Shown here: piece after piece, positions 1 through 8,790 of the stretch | How the letters are laid out: every line of letters begins with the position of its first letter | Numbering within the stretch: the first letter of the stretch is position 1 | Assembly (NCBI GenBank): GCA_963787415.1 | Contig: CAWBCO010000007.1 | Location: 62,001-126,000 of the forward strand | Length of the DNA stretch: 64,000 bases | Source: CAVUWL01 sp963787415 | GTDB taxonomy: Bacteria > Actinomycetota > Thermoleophilia > Solirubrobacterales > 70-9 | Direction of reading: 5' to 3' | Made by a program: the position numbers and the translations under genes | The notes under the pieces: model-generated | Seen by the model: only the letters and a program-made list of their open reading frames with translations | Databases searched by the model: none | Told to the model about the DNA's origin: nothing

Positions 1-1173
1 GAGATCGAAGGGCAGCCCGACGATGGACAGCATGCGATGCCTGACTCGAATTCGCTGACCTTTTGGACCTCGGTGGCCGAAGCGTTCAAAGCCGACCCCG
101 CCGTGCTGTTCGATGCCTTCAACGAGCCCTTCTCACCGGCAGAAGATGGTGACGCCGCCTACCCGGTGACCTGGTCGTGCTGGAAAGACGGGGGGTGCGT
201 CGTTCCCGATGCCAGCGATGGGGAAACCGTCGATCCGGCCGAGACATATATCGCGGTCGGCATGCAGCAGTTAGTCAGCGCGATCCGCGCGACCGGCGCA
301 CACCAGCCGATTCTGATCGGAGGCCTTAGTTATGCGAACGACCTCAGCCGGTGGCTGTCTTACCTGCCTACTGATCCAAGCGGACAGGTCGCTGCCTCGT
401 TTCACAACTACACCGGGGAGAGCTGTGACACCGAAAACTGTTGGGACGCCACGATTGCACCCCTTGCGGCAACGGTACCGGTGGTCACTGGGGAGTTCGG
501 AGAGGACGACTGCCCCGCTGGGGGTGAAGATCCAAACAACTTCGACAATACTTACATGAACTGGGCCGATCGCCATGGCGTTGATTACCTAGCATGGGGT
601 TGGTTCGTGCTGGCACCTCCACAACCCTGTAGTGCGCTCTATCTGATCACCAGCTATGCGGGCGCGCCGGCGGATCCAAACGGCGTGGCGCTCCACGACC
701 ACCTCGCCGCCCTTGCCAGCCTAGCGGTCCCGAGCTTCCCGGAACCGCAAAATCCCACGAGCAACGCCGACTTCGCCGGTTCTCCCGAACAGGCGACAAG
801 CCCGGCTGGACCTCCCCATTTGGCTTCGCGAGTACTCCTCGCACGCCTGAGAGCTTTCCTTCGGCTGGTCGCAACGCCAAACCTCCCCACCCCCACCGAT
901 CCGGGCTGGTGGGCGCCATTTCGTGCACCCGTAGCAGGAGTCTTGACTGTCGCGATCATCGGCGGAGGAGACTCCCATGTCCTTCTTGCCTATGGCCATC
1001 ACGCCTTCGCCGACGCCGGCTCAGCCGATCTTCGAATCCAGCTCAGCACCGCGGGGCGCCGCTCACTGACGAGACACCATGAACTGAAAGGTAAGGTGAG
1101 CGCCACCTTCGCGCCTTACGCCGGAGCGACGGATCATGCTGATCGTGCACTGCAGATCTCCCAGCGGGGCTAG
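1..1173 (+). CDS. GH5-family glycoside hydrolase (cellulase-like), 5' end missing
   Basis: The frame is open from base 1, so the gene begins before the window; the first ATG (37) is internal. The product would hydrolyse a beta-glucan or beta-mannan type polysaccharide outside the cell. The GH5 acid/base motif FNEP is visible (Glu at 124-126) and the likely nucleophile is the Glu of VVTGEFGE (493-495), about 123 residues later, as expected for GH5. The TIM-barrel part ends near base 740. A linker rich in Pro/Ala and a C-terminal stretch of about 110 residues follow, rich in Arg/Leu and ending in an Ig- or beta-sandwich-like segment. I have seen such tails on secreted Thermoleophilia proteins; its role is unknown. 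The substrate cannot be told from sequence alone. Confidence 0.8.
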   Translation, partial: EIEGQPDDGQHAMPDSNSLTFWTSVAEAFKADPAVLFDAFNEPFSPAEDGDAAYPVTWSCWKDGGCVVPDASDGETVDPAETYIAVGMQQLVSAIRATGAHQPILIGGLSYANDLSRWLSYLPTDPSGQVAASFHNYTGESCDTENCWDATIAPLAATVPVVTGEFGEDDCPAGGEDPNNFDNTYMNWADRHGVDYLAWGWFVLAPPQPCSALYLITSYAGAPADPNGVALHDHLAALASLAVPSFPEPQNPTSNADFAGSPEQATSPAGPPHLASRVLLARLRAFLRLVATPNLPTPTDPGWWAPFRAPVAGVLTVAIIGGGDSHVLLAYGHHAFADAGSADLRIQLSTAGRRSLTRHHELKGKVSATFAPYAGATDHADRALQISQRG

Positions 1174-2005
1174 ATGTTTGGCAAGCTGCGCGGACTTCAG
1201 CCGAGCAGCGGGATGAGGCGCACACTCCTAATTTGCGCTGATGTCCAGTCTCTCTACCGCCAGCGACGGAGGCTGCCGGGCGAAAGTGGTCTGGCAGAGC
1301 CACGCTGCCAATTCGAACATGGCACGGCCGTGTGCCAGGTGGTCCTTTGAGGACCGCTCTCGACAACAACTCGCGGGTCGGAAAACATTTCCGCGATTAC
1401 GATCTCCACCCGCGATCGGACAAAGAGCTGATTATCCGATGCCTCGGCTGGTGGAACTGCTCGCGTTGAGAGTGTCGTGGGTGCTCAGCCCTCTTGGAAG
1501 ATGGCCCAGCCCAATCTGTCCTCTGGCCGCTGCGGTCGCCAATACTGGTCTGTTCAAGCCTATCGGCATCGAGAACGGCCCAGCCAACACGCTCGACCAA
1601 CTGGCCTGAGAAGTAATCTGACTCGAGATCGGTGAGCGCGATCCGCTCTCGATAAACGACCGTGCTGGGGACCGCTCCCGGGGATTCGGTGAGGACAAGA
1701 TTTGCGGCATTGCGTCTCCCTCGATGGCTGGGTGATCAGCATCTCCCCGATGGTTAGGCCAGAGGTCAAAATCAAGTGAAGGCTCGATCAATTCAATGAC
1801 GAGCCGAAGCTGGAGTGAGCTCGGATCCGCAGCACTCTTTCTTGATCGAGCCCAGTCTCTCAGCGAGTCGCACTATGGCAACACTGGTACTCACGGGACT
1901 TCGACCGGGTCGGGCTCGGGGTCGGGAGTCAAGGCAGAGCGACTCTCCAGTTTTAGCGCTGGTTCAGCGACAGCGCCTCTGAGACCCCACTAGGATCGGC
2001 ACTCG
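1174..2005. other. 832-base stretch with no supportable gene
   Basis: Open frames of 60-120 codons occur on both strands, but none has a recognisable domain, good codon pattern or ribosome binding site. On the minus strand around 1560-1700 a short run reads like protein only if frames are changed (STVVYRERIALTD, then LVERVGWAVLDA), so a decayed gene is possible but cannot be identified. No tRNA, terminator or repeat was seen. Confidence 0.5.
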
Positions 2006-2392
2006 ATGCGCTTAAACCACGTCACGATCGTCGTTGAGGACGTCGAGCGGGCTGCAGCCTTTTATATTCGACTGGGACTCACGCAGATTGTCGCCAACTA
2101 TCCCAACTACGCTCGCCTGCTGGCGCCAGAAGGGAATACAACGCTCTCCCTCCAGCGCCGTGAGGGGACACCCTCCCGCTCGGAAGCGAGCATCCACTTT
2201 GAGGTGGATGACGTAGACCAAACCATAGGCAAGCTGGAGCAGGAAGGCGTCAGCGTCGCCAACCTACCGGTCGATCAGCCCTATCTATGGCGCGAGGCAA
2301 TGCTGCTGGATCCCGACGGGAATCGAATCTTTATTTATCGTGCCGGCGACAACCGAATCAACCCGCCCTGGCGCCTTGGTGGAGAGGCCTAA
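2006..2392 (+). CDS. VOC-superfamily protein (glyoxalase/bleomycin-resistance fold)
   Basis: A 128-residue protein of the size of a single vicinal-oxygen-chelate unit. The N-terminus (LNHVTIVVEDVERAAAFY) is the typical beta1-alpha1 of the fold with a possible metal-ligand His, and the C-terminal half has the usual DPDGNRIFIY strand, where an acidic metal ligand would be expected nearby. Members include dioxygenases, isomerases and antibiotic-binding proteins, so the reaction is unknown. It stands alone and is convergent with the broken NmrA-like gene at 2423-3279. ATG start at 2006. Confidence 0.75.
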   Translation: MRLNHVTIVVEDVERAAAFYIRLGLTQIVANYPNYARLLAPEGNTTLSLQRREGTPSRSEASIHFEVDDVDQTIGKLEQEGVSVANLPVDQPYLWREAMLLDPDGNRIFIYRAGDNRINPPWRLGGEA

Positions 2393-2422
2393 TCAAATCA
2401 CTGAAAGCCGCGCCTGCCTTCA

Positions 2423-3279
2423 CTAGGCGTGCCCGACCAGGTAATCGCTGAGCCGACGCTTACCGTGGGGAGGCGCGAGGACGTCGGTACGGCTGATCGC
2501 AGCGAGGAATTCGAGCATCTCGGCGCGCCGACGGTCGCCAAGCCGAGGATCGGCAAAGCTGCCTCCGAGCAACGAGGTCGGGAACTCGCAGCACTCGAGG
2601 CTTGCGGCCGATTGCCGCGAAGGCCATTTCGATCTCAGCTGCGTCTGCTGATCTCCTGCGGCCCACCAACGCCGATGTCCCGATCTGCCCCTCAATCGCC
2701 TCCATGCAAGCGCTAGCCAAGTCAGCCTCATGAATCGGATTGCTTCGAGCCGTTCCATCGCCAAAGCTGATCGCGATTCCCCGGCGCACGAACTCAAGCA
2801 GGTCGAGGTAGGAGTAAAAAAAACCGTTGGCCCGAATCACGGTGTGCTCGATGTCGCTGGCGATCAGGTCTTCGATGAATTCCTCGTGTGCGGCGACGTA
2901 GGCGGTGGCGCGAAGTCGCGGTCCAGCTAGCACTGAGATGTAGGCGAACTTCTGATGCTCCGTGGCGCAGCGCCGCATCCAACAACGCCCGATTGATCGG
3001 GTAATCGACCTCGCGAAATCCGCTTCGATCGGCTATCGACTGCATCGTGCACGGCTGCCCGGCAGCCGAGACGACGATGTCTACCCCCGCGAGAGCTCGA
3101 TCGAGGCTGGGACCGGGGTGAAGAAGATCGGCCACGATCGTCTCCTCGACGTCCCCGAGCAGGGCCGCCTTGCTCGGGTTGCGAATCAGCGCTCGCGCGA
3201 GGTAGCCCCGCGATTTGAGCTCAGCGAGGAGGTGGCGACCGAGGTAGCCGCTTGCCCCTGCAACGAGGACTCGCGTCAT
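2423..3279 (-). pseudogene. NmrA/SDR-like NAD(P)-binding protein, broken by several frameshifts
   Basis: The N-terminus is a clear Rossmann start (VLVAGASGYLGRHLLAEL) and the frame is good to about base 2955. The match then continues in a second frame (FAYISVLAGPRLRATAYVAA to GTSALVG), briefly a third (GGPQEISR near 2650), back to the second (MAFAAIGRKPRVLRVPDL), and ends in another (GSFADPRLGDRRRAEMLEFL to the stop at 2423). Stitched together these give one 280-odd residue protein of normal length for the NmrA-like/atypical SDR family. At least three indels are needed, so the gene is decayed unless the assembly is poor here. It lies 12 bases behind the FAD oxidoreductase gene and was probably cotranscribed with it. 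Confidence 0.7.
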
Positions 3280-3291
3280 CGGAATCTGCCC

Positions 3292-4500
3292 CTAAGCCTT
3301 CGCGGCGGCGGTTGAGAACTCTGGTTGAAGATGATTATCGTGTTGCCACCCAACGGCCAGCCGGGCAGCCGTTTCACCGCTCTGGAAGGAAACCTCAGAT
3401 AGGAGGCCAGGGGCGGAGACCATGTCACCGGCGACGAAAATGCCGCCACCTCGGTCGATCGTGGGACGCTCGCGCCAGGTACACCCCGGTAGGTCAAGTG
3501 CCCCGGTCCTCAGATGCGAGAGCTGGCGACGGCGCCAGACAACGCGATCGCGCCAGCCGTCGAAACTGGCATCAAGGATCGACTCGATGCGCTGTACCCC
3601 GCGATCAGCCGGAAGGCTCTCGCAAACTCCAACGTGAGCTTGGATCAGACCGTGACCCCTAGGAGCGACGGTTGGGTCAGGCGCCGAATAGCACTCCACC
3701 AAGCCGCCAGCGTCGAGGTCCAGTACGGCCCCCGGATCGCCCCGGCGAGCGAGCAGCCCGAGATCCAAGAGCACAGCATCACCGCCCTCCCAGCGAAGGC
3801 CCTCATCTGCAAGCAAAAGGCGAGCCTGATCAAGCTCGGTAGCCACGATCACCGGCGGTTGCGGAAGCGCCTCGGCACGAGCCGTTGTTTCGAATATGAC
3901 CCCCAGCTTTTCGGCACGGATGCGCATTGACCCCACCAGCGCGCCCCAGCCCCCGACCACGAATCGAATCGTCGGTGGCATATAAATCCACTTCATTCGC
4001 TCCCAAACAAACGCGGCCGAGAGCCGACCCGGATCGGGGTCAAATGTGAACGCAACCGCCCAACTGCAGAGCATCGCGGCGGCCTTCCGCCCGGCGCCTC
4101 GACTGGCCCAGGAGCGAAAGTTCTCATCGACCGGCGCTCGCTTGCCAATTAGCCCAGCGGCGCGGGCAAGACCCGGCGGCGGCGTCCGCCTCAATCGACC
4201 TCCGTACAGATAACCCACTGAGCTCGAACGCGGGCGTGCCATTTTCGGCAGCAGGCCGCGTGTTGCCAGCCAGAGCCAGTTGGCTCGACCCTTATAGAGA
4301 GCGTGAGGCCCGTAGTTCGCGACAAACGGCCCGGCAGATGCACGCGCGCGTCCACCGAGCTCCTCATGTGTCTCCAGCACCCGAGCCAAACGTCCATTCT
4401 CGGCGCAGGTAATTGCAGCGACAAGTCCGGCTATACCGCCGCCAACGATAGTAATCGGGACCGGTGATTCGTCTGGGGTCGGTTGACCAATGCTTGCCAT
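3292..4500 (-). CDS. FAD-dependent oxidoreductase of the phytoene desaturase/amine oxidase type
   Basis: A 402-residue flavoprotein. The N-terminal dinucleotide-binding motif (ITIVGGGIAGLVAAI, about residues 16-30) is followed about 17 residues later by the acidic ribose-binding residue in VLETHEELGGRA. The C-terminal FAD motif GGGIFVAGDMVSAPGLLSE is intact. This pattern is shared by phytoene desaturases, protoporphyrinogen oxidases and amine oxidases; the substrate is not evident and no carotenoid genes lie nearby. It is divergent from a MocR regulator, with start regions overlapping by about 18 bases if the regulator uses its far upstream TTG, and it heads a probable operon with the broken NmrA-like gene. 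MocR proteins commonly control a divergent neighbour, so this gene is the likely target. Confidence 0.75.
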   Translation of the reverse strand: MASIGQPTPDESPVPITIVGGGIAGLVAAITCAENGRLARVLETHEELGGRARASAGPFVANYGPHALYKGRANWLWLATRGLLPKMARPRSSSVGYLYGGRLRRTPPPGLARAAGLIGKRAPVDENFRSWASRGAGRKAAAMLCSWAVAFTFDPDPGRLSAAFVWERMKWIYMPPTIRFVVGGWGALVGSMRIRAEKLGVIFETTARAEALPQPPVIVATELDQARLLLADEGLRWEGGDAVLLDLGLLARRGDPGAVLDLDAGGLVECYSAPDPTVAPRGHGLIQAHVGVCESLPADRGVQRIESILDASFDGWRDRVVWRRRQLSHLRTGALDLPGCTWRERPTIDRGGGIFVAGDMVSAPGLLSEVSFQSGETAARLAVGWQHDNHLQPEFSTAAAKA

Positions 4501-5949
4501 GATGCGAGCTTAGACAGCTATTGGTACAAATTAAAGGACCAGATATCAGCATCTTTTAAGGACCAGATCATCGACTTTCTGATTCAGCTCATTCGTCGTT
4601 CAGGCGCCCCGCTGCACACCCAGCTGGAGAACCAGGCGCGCGAGGCTATCCAGGAAGGCCGCCTCCGCAGCGGCACCGAGCTGCCGTCGACCCGAGCTTT
4701 GGCAAAGGAGCTCGGTGTCGCTCGTGGCGTTATCGTCGAGAGCTATTCCCAGCTGCAGGCGGAGGGCTATCTCGAAATCAGACAGCGCGGCAAGACATAT
4801 GTCGGCCCGGCCGCTACCCCCCCACAGGGTGGCCAGGGGGCAAAACTTAAGAGTGGGCAGGCGATCAACTTTGATTTCCACCCCGGCCTTCCAGATCTGA
4901 ACGGATTTCCTCGCGCCCCTTGGGCGCGGGCGCTTCACAATGTGATCAAGGACCTCCCCGGTACCGAGCTCGCCTACGGGGATCTGCGCGGCTCAGCCGT
5001 TCTCCGCGAGAGCCTTTCCGCCCATCTGGCTCGAGCTCGCGGTCTGGTCATCGAGCCCGACAGACTGGTAATCACCCAGGGCTTCACGCAGGGACTTGCG
5101 TTCATTTGCGAGGCGCTGCGCGCCTTGGGCCATCGCGGCGTCGCCGTGGAGGATCCCTGCCTGCCCCTGCATCGAAAGATTGTCGAGAACGCGGGCCTCG
5201 GTGCGATGCCCGTGCCTGTCGATGAGCATGGGTTGCGGACCGAGGAGCTTGATAAGCAGCCGATCAAATGTGTGCTGCTCACACCCGCTCATCAGTTTCC
5301 GAGCGGGGCGGTGCTCGCCCCCGGCCGCCGTGCCAGGCTGATCGACTGGGCGCGACGCCGTGATGCGCTCATCATCGAAGATGACTACGACGCGGAGTAC
5401 CGCTATGACCGCGGCCCGGTTGGCGCCCTGCAGGGCCTCGCACCAGAGCGCATCATCTATGGGGGCAGTGCAAGCAAGACGTTGGCCCCCGCCCTTCGAC
5501 TCGGCTGGTTCCTCGTCCCTAAGGAGATCCTCGCACCGATGCTGGAGCGCAAGGCACTGAGCGGCGGACCTTCGCCCCTTCTTCAGGAGCTGACCTTCGC
5601 GGAGTTCATCTTAAGCGGGGAATACCACCGCCACCTGCGCCGCATGCGACGCCGCTACCGCGATCGCCGCGACGCGATGATCGATGCTCTCAGCAGATAT
5701 ATCCCAAACGCTTCTTTGCGAGGAGTCTCCGCCGGCTTGCACGTCCTCGCCGAGTTGCCCAGCGGGCTCGATGACTGCCGGCTTGCGATCGCTGCCTATG
5801 AGCGTGGAGTCAGCGTTCATCCGCTGAGCTGGCACCAGGCCAAACCGCGACCGGATTTGCCCGGCCTAGTGTTGGGCTACGCGTCGATGAGTGAGGCGAA
5901 CATCGATCGTGGTCTCTACGCGCTGGCCAGCGCGATCGACTCAGCCTAG
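4483..5949 (+). CDS. MocR-family regulator (GntR winged helix fused to aminotransferase domain)
   Basis: A GntR-type winged helix (PLHTQLENQAREAIQEG, then LPSTRALAKELGVARG) occupies about residues 40-110. A fold-type I aminotransferase domain follows, with the PLP Lys in GGSASKTLAPALRLGW and the DDYDAEYRYD segment. Such proteins use PLP or an aldehyde/amine effector to control transcription. The start is uncertain: the given TTG at 4483 places a putative operator inside the reading frame. Relatives usually begin with Met-Asp-Phe-Leu-Ile, which here is ATC-GAC-TTT at 4570, preceded by AAGGA at a good spacing but with no ATG or GTG. The true start may be a non-standard codon or may be damaged. 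Confidence 0.85.
   Translation: MTNACHDASLDSYWYKLKDQISASFKDQIIDFLIQLIRRSGAPLHTQLENQAREAIQEGRLRSGTELPSTRALAKELGVARGVIVESYSQLQAEGYLEIRQRGKTYVGPAATPPQGGQGAKLKSGQAINFDFHPGLPDLNGFPRAPWARALHNVIKDLPGTELAYGDLRGSAVLRESLSAHLARARGLVIEPDRLVITQGFTQGLAFICEALRALGHRGVAVEDPCLPLHRKIVENAGLGAMPVPVDEHGLRTEELDKQPIKCVLLTPAHQFPSGAVLAPGRRARLIDWARRRDALIIEDDYDAEYRYDRGPVGALQGLAPERIIYGGSASKTLAPALRLGWFLVPKEILAPMLERKALSGGPSPLLQELTFAEFILSGEYHRHLRRMRRRYRDRRDAMIDALSRYIPNASLRGVSAGLHVLAELPSGLDDCRLAIAAYERGVSVHPLSWHQAKPRPDLPGLVLGYASMSEANIDRGLYALASAIDSA
4521..4568. promoter_or_regulatory. Candidate MocR operator between divergent genes
   Basis: Three related boxes lie just before the DNA-binding domain of the MocR gene: TTGGTAC (4521-4527) and two exact 11-base direct repeats AAGGACCAGAT (4534-4544 and 4558-4568), 24 bases apart. 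TGGTAC and GGACCA also form an imperfect inverted repeat. Spaced repeats of TGG(T/A)CC-like boxes are typical of MocR-family autoregulation. The local AT-richness, unlike the surrounding coding DNA, suggests a divergent promoter. Confidence 0.5.
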
Positions 5950-6134
5950 GGGTGCATGGGATCTGAGCGAGCGCGTCAGGCGCGTGGTCAAAAGGTTCGC
6001 ACTGATCCCACCTCGCAGCCGCCCGCCGCATGAATACCGGAAGAAGCGAGCTTGCGGCCCTCTCGCAGCGAGGGTTTGCTCAGTCAGCTTTCAAGTTGGC
6101 CCAAGGCGATGTCATCCCCCGCTCCAAAAGAAGA

Positions 6135-7301
6135 TCAGTGCGGCTCAGCCTGAAGTGATGCGCGGCTCAGCTGCTCGGGCCGAGTGTAGCCGCAAAGGGC
6201 CATCGTCAGATCGAACTCGGCCAGGATCATTCGAAGCACCGCCTCCACACCCGCCTCTCCCTCCAAAGCCAGGCCCCATATATACGGCCGACCGAGGAGG
6301 ATGGCGTCGGCTCCCAAGGCGAGCGCCTTCAGCATGTCCGAACCGCCACGGACGCCACTGTCAAAAAGCACAGTCAGCTCCTCGCCAACCGCCTCGACAA
6401 TCGCATTCAGCGCGTCGAGGGAGGCCAACGCTCCGTCGACCTGGCGGCCACCATGGTTAGAAACGACAATTCCATCGAGACCGCGCCGTACCGCCTCTCG
6501 AGCGTCATCGACGTGCAGGATTCCCTTGATCACGATCGGCAGGGGGGTCATCTCGCGGAGGTGGCTGAGGTCCTCCCAGGTCAACGAGGGATTGACGTAG
6601 ACGCCAAGGTAGTGGCCAGTGGCTGCACCCAGATCCTCCTCTGGCGTCCGCTCAAGATCAGCGCGAAAGACCGGGTCTTGAAAGTAGTTTGCGTTGCCGG
6701 ACCCGTTCAGGAAAGGGAGCCAGGCCTGCTGCAGGTCGCGCGGCTTCCAGCCGGGAATGAAGGTGTCAACCGTGACCACGATCGCTTCATAACCTGCGCG
6801 CTCGGCCCGCCGCACAAAGCTCTCGGTGAGGCGCGGGTCGTTGGGCCAGTAAAGCTGAAACCAGCGCGGGGCATCACCGGCGGCAGCGGCAATCTCCTCA
6901 AGCGTGTAGTGGGAGGCGCTGCTGGCGATCATCGGCGTCCCAACTGAGGCGGCGGCCCGCGCGGTGGCGAGCTCGCCCTCAGCGTGGACCACCTGTTGAA
7001 CCCCGATCGGGGCAAGCATCAGCGGCGCCGGGACGGCGGTGCCCAACACCGTGGTGGAAAGGTCGCGCACGGCGACGTCGCGCAGTATGCGCGGCACGAT
7101 TCTCCAGTGCCGAAACGCCCCCAGGTTGGCCGCCATCGTCTCCTCGGCGCCCGCTCCCGCGCCGACATAGTTTGCCGCGCGTGGTTTCATCGCCGCAGCC
7201 GCTAGCCGCTCGAGCTCAGCGCTTGCGACCGGGACCAACGGGGTCTCTCCTGCCAATCCCCGCGTGTAGATCTCGCGGTAGTAATCGGCGAAGTCTGCCA
7301 T
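6135..7301 (-). CDS. FMN-dependent alpha-hydroxyacid oxidase, lactate 2-monooxygenase-like
   Basis: A 388-residue single-domain FMN enzyme that would oxidise an L-2-hydroxy acid such as lactate. The active-site motif SNHGGRQVDG with the catalytic His and substrate-binding Arg is intact. The FMN phosphate-binding end (FDSGVRGGSDMLKALALGADAILLGRPYIWGL in two overlapping parts) and the substrate-side PIGVQ segment are also present. The length and the GNANYF insertion resemble actinobacterial lactate 2-monooxygenases more than cytochrome-linked dehydrogenases; glycolate or another hydroxy acid cannot be excluded. ATG start at 7301; the gene is divergent from the GFA gene with 99 bases between. 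Confidence 0.85.
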   Translation of the reverse strand: MADFADYYREIYTRGLAGETPLVPVASAELERLAAAAMKPRAANYVGAGAGAEETMAANLGAFRHWRIVPRILRDVAVRDLSTTVLGTAVPAPLMLAPIGVQQVVHAEGELATARAAASVGTPMIASSASHYTLEEIAAAAGDAPRWFQLYWPNDPRLTESFVRRAERAGYEAIVVTVDTFIPGWKPRDLQQAWLPFLNGSGNANYFQDPVFRADLERTPEEDLGAATGHYLGVYVNPSLTWEDLSHLREMTPLPIVIKGILHVDDAREAVRRGLDGIVVSNHGGRQVDGALASLDALNAIVEAVGEELTVLFDSGVRGGSDMLKALALGADAILLGRPYIWGLALEGEAGVEAVLRMILAEFDLTMALCGYTRPEQLSRASLQAEPH

Positions 7302-7400
7302 CGTCCACAGGCTATTTCAGAGCGGGTCGGGGTGCCAAGCTTTTCTCGATCCGGAAACGAGCTGAGCGTGGGCCCAGGATCAGTCAACTAGGCTTCGGTC

Positions 7401-7907
7401 ATGCCCTCCCCCGAGACTCCATTGCGCGGCAGGTGCTTGTGCGGTGCAGTTAACTTCCAGGTCAGCGCGCCGTTCCAGACAGCTGGCTACTGCCACTGTA
7501 AGCGCTGCCAGCGGCGCAGCGGAACAACCTCGACCCTTAACGCGAAAGTGGCGGCGGAGAGTTTCGAAATTCTCGATGGGGCCGATCTGATCCAAACCTG
7601 GCGCCCCCCCGACGGTCAGCCGAAGTCTTTTTGCGCGAAGTGCGGCGGACATCTTTTCAGCGGCGACCTCGACCGGGGACCAACGATTGGGGTGAGGCTT
7701 GGGACCGTCGAGGGGGACCCCGGGATTCGCCCCTCGTGGCGTCAGTGGGTCTCTTCGGCGCCGGGGTGGGAGGCGATCCCCGACGATGGCCTCGAGCGGT
7801 TCGGCGAAAGCCGCCCCCAAGGTGAATCCCATTATCTCCTCCTAGGTACAGCTGAACCGTCCTTATGGCTAGTGACTTCCGACCCACCGGCGTCCTTGTC
7901 CCACTGA
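7401..7907 (+). CDS. GFA (glutathione-dependent formaldehyde-activating-like/CENP-V) family protein
   Basis: A zinc-binding beta-fold protein. The three Cys clusters of the family are complete: RCLCGAVNF, CHCKRCQRRSG and FCAKCGGHLF. The conserved domain ends at PDDGLERFGES, about residue 136. The remaining 30 or so residues are not typical and run 43 bases into the start of dapA, so the original stop may have been lost. Few members have a proven reaction, and most are not formaldehyde enzymes. ATG start at 7401. Confidence 0.75.
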   Translation: MPSPETPLRGRCLCGAVNFQVSAPFQTAGYCHCKRCQRRSGTTSTLNAKVAAESFEILDGADLIQTWRPPDGQPKSFCAKCGGHLFSGDLDRGPTIGVRLGTVEGDPGIRPSWRQWVSSAPGWEAIPDDGLERFGESRPQGESHYLLLGTAEPSLWLVTSDPPASLSH

Positions 7908-8764
7908 TCACGCCCTTTGACGAGAGTGGAGGGGTAGACCTGAGAGCCCTGCGATCAATCGCCGAAGAAGTACTTGAGGAGGGAGCCAGCGGGGTGGTTG
8001 CGCTGGCAACTACCGGCGAGCCGACCTCGCTCGATCCGGACGAGCGCGATGCGGTGGTGGCAACCTGTGCAAGCGTCTGTGCTGGCCGAGAAGCGCTCCT
8101 GGTGGTGGGCGCCGGAACCAACGACACCCGCACCACGATCCAACGGCACGAGGCGCTCGCCGAGGTAACCGGAATCAACGCATCGCTGGCGGTGGTTCCC
8201 TACTACATCCGACCCACGGAGGCCGCAATTGTGCGCCACTTCCAGGTGGTCGCCGAGCACTCACCGGTGCCGATCCTGATCTACAACATCCCCTATCGCA
8301 CTGGCCGCGGCCTCGGGGCCGAGTCACTGCTCACGCTGGCGGGGACCGCCAACGTCGCAGGTGTCAAGCAGGCTGTCGGCAGCCTCGACCTTGATAGCTT
8401 GACGTTGCTCAGCGGCGCTGCCGATTCCTTCGCCGTTTTGGGAGGCGATGATGCCTTCCTGCTGCCGCTTGTTCTGATGGGCGGTTGCGGTGCGATCGCT
8501 GCTTCGGCGCATCTGTGCACACGGCGCTTCGTGGAAATGATCGAGTTTGGGTTAAATGGCGAAGTTGACGCGGGTCGACACCACGCGGAGGCCTTGCTAC
8601 CGCTTGTTCGTTCACTATTTGCAGAACCGAGCCCTGCGGTGATTAAGGCCGTGCTGCATCGCCTCGGTCGCATCCAGAGCCCGCAGGTGCGGATGCCCCA
8701 CGCGGTCGCTTCTGCGGCTGCCACCCACGCCGCGGTCGACGCCCTGGCTCAGGCTTCGAAGTGA
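7865..8764 (+). CDS. dapA: 4-hydroxy-tetrahydrodipicolinate synthase family aldolase
   Basis: A 299-residue class I aldolase of normal DapA length. The Schiff-base Lys is in AGVKQAVG and the catalytic Tyr and Arg are in IYNIPYRTG. The phosphate-like TTGEPTSL loop and the VVPYYIRPTE segment match DapA, which condenses pyruvate with aspartate semialdehyde in lysine and diaminopimelate synthesis. The usual Asn after YY is Ile here, so a related pyruvate aldolase is possible. No other lysine gene is near. The ATG at 7865 lies inside the 3' end of the GFA gene, suggesting translational coupling. Confidence 0.8.
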   Translation: MASDFRPTGVLVPLITPFDESGGVDLRALRSIAEEVLEEGASGVVALATTGEPTSLDPDERDAVVATCASVCAGREALLVVGAGTNDTRTTIQRHEALAEVTGINASLAVVPYYIRPTEAAIVRHFQVVAEHSPVPILIYNIPYRTGRGLGAESLLTLAGTANVAGVKQAVGSLDLDSLTLLSGAADSFAVLGGDDAFLLPLVLMGGCGAIAASAHLCTRRFVEMIEFGLNGEVDAGRHHAEALLPLVRSLFAEPSPAVIKAVLHRLGRIQSPQVRMPHAVASAAATHAAVDALAQASK

Positions 8765-8790
8765 GCACCAGCCAACAGAGCCGGGCGCCG

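Noticed and set aside
1241..1993. Small open frames on both strands as possible genes
   Set aside because: No recognisable domain, poor codon pattern and no ribosome binding sites; a decayed gene is possible but cannot be identified.
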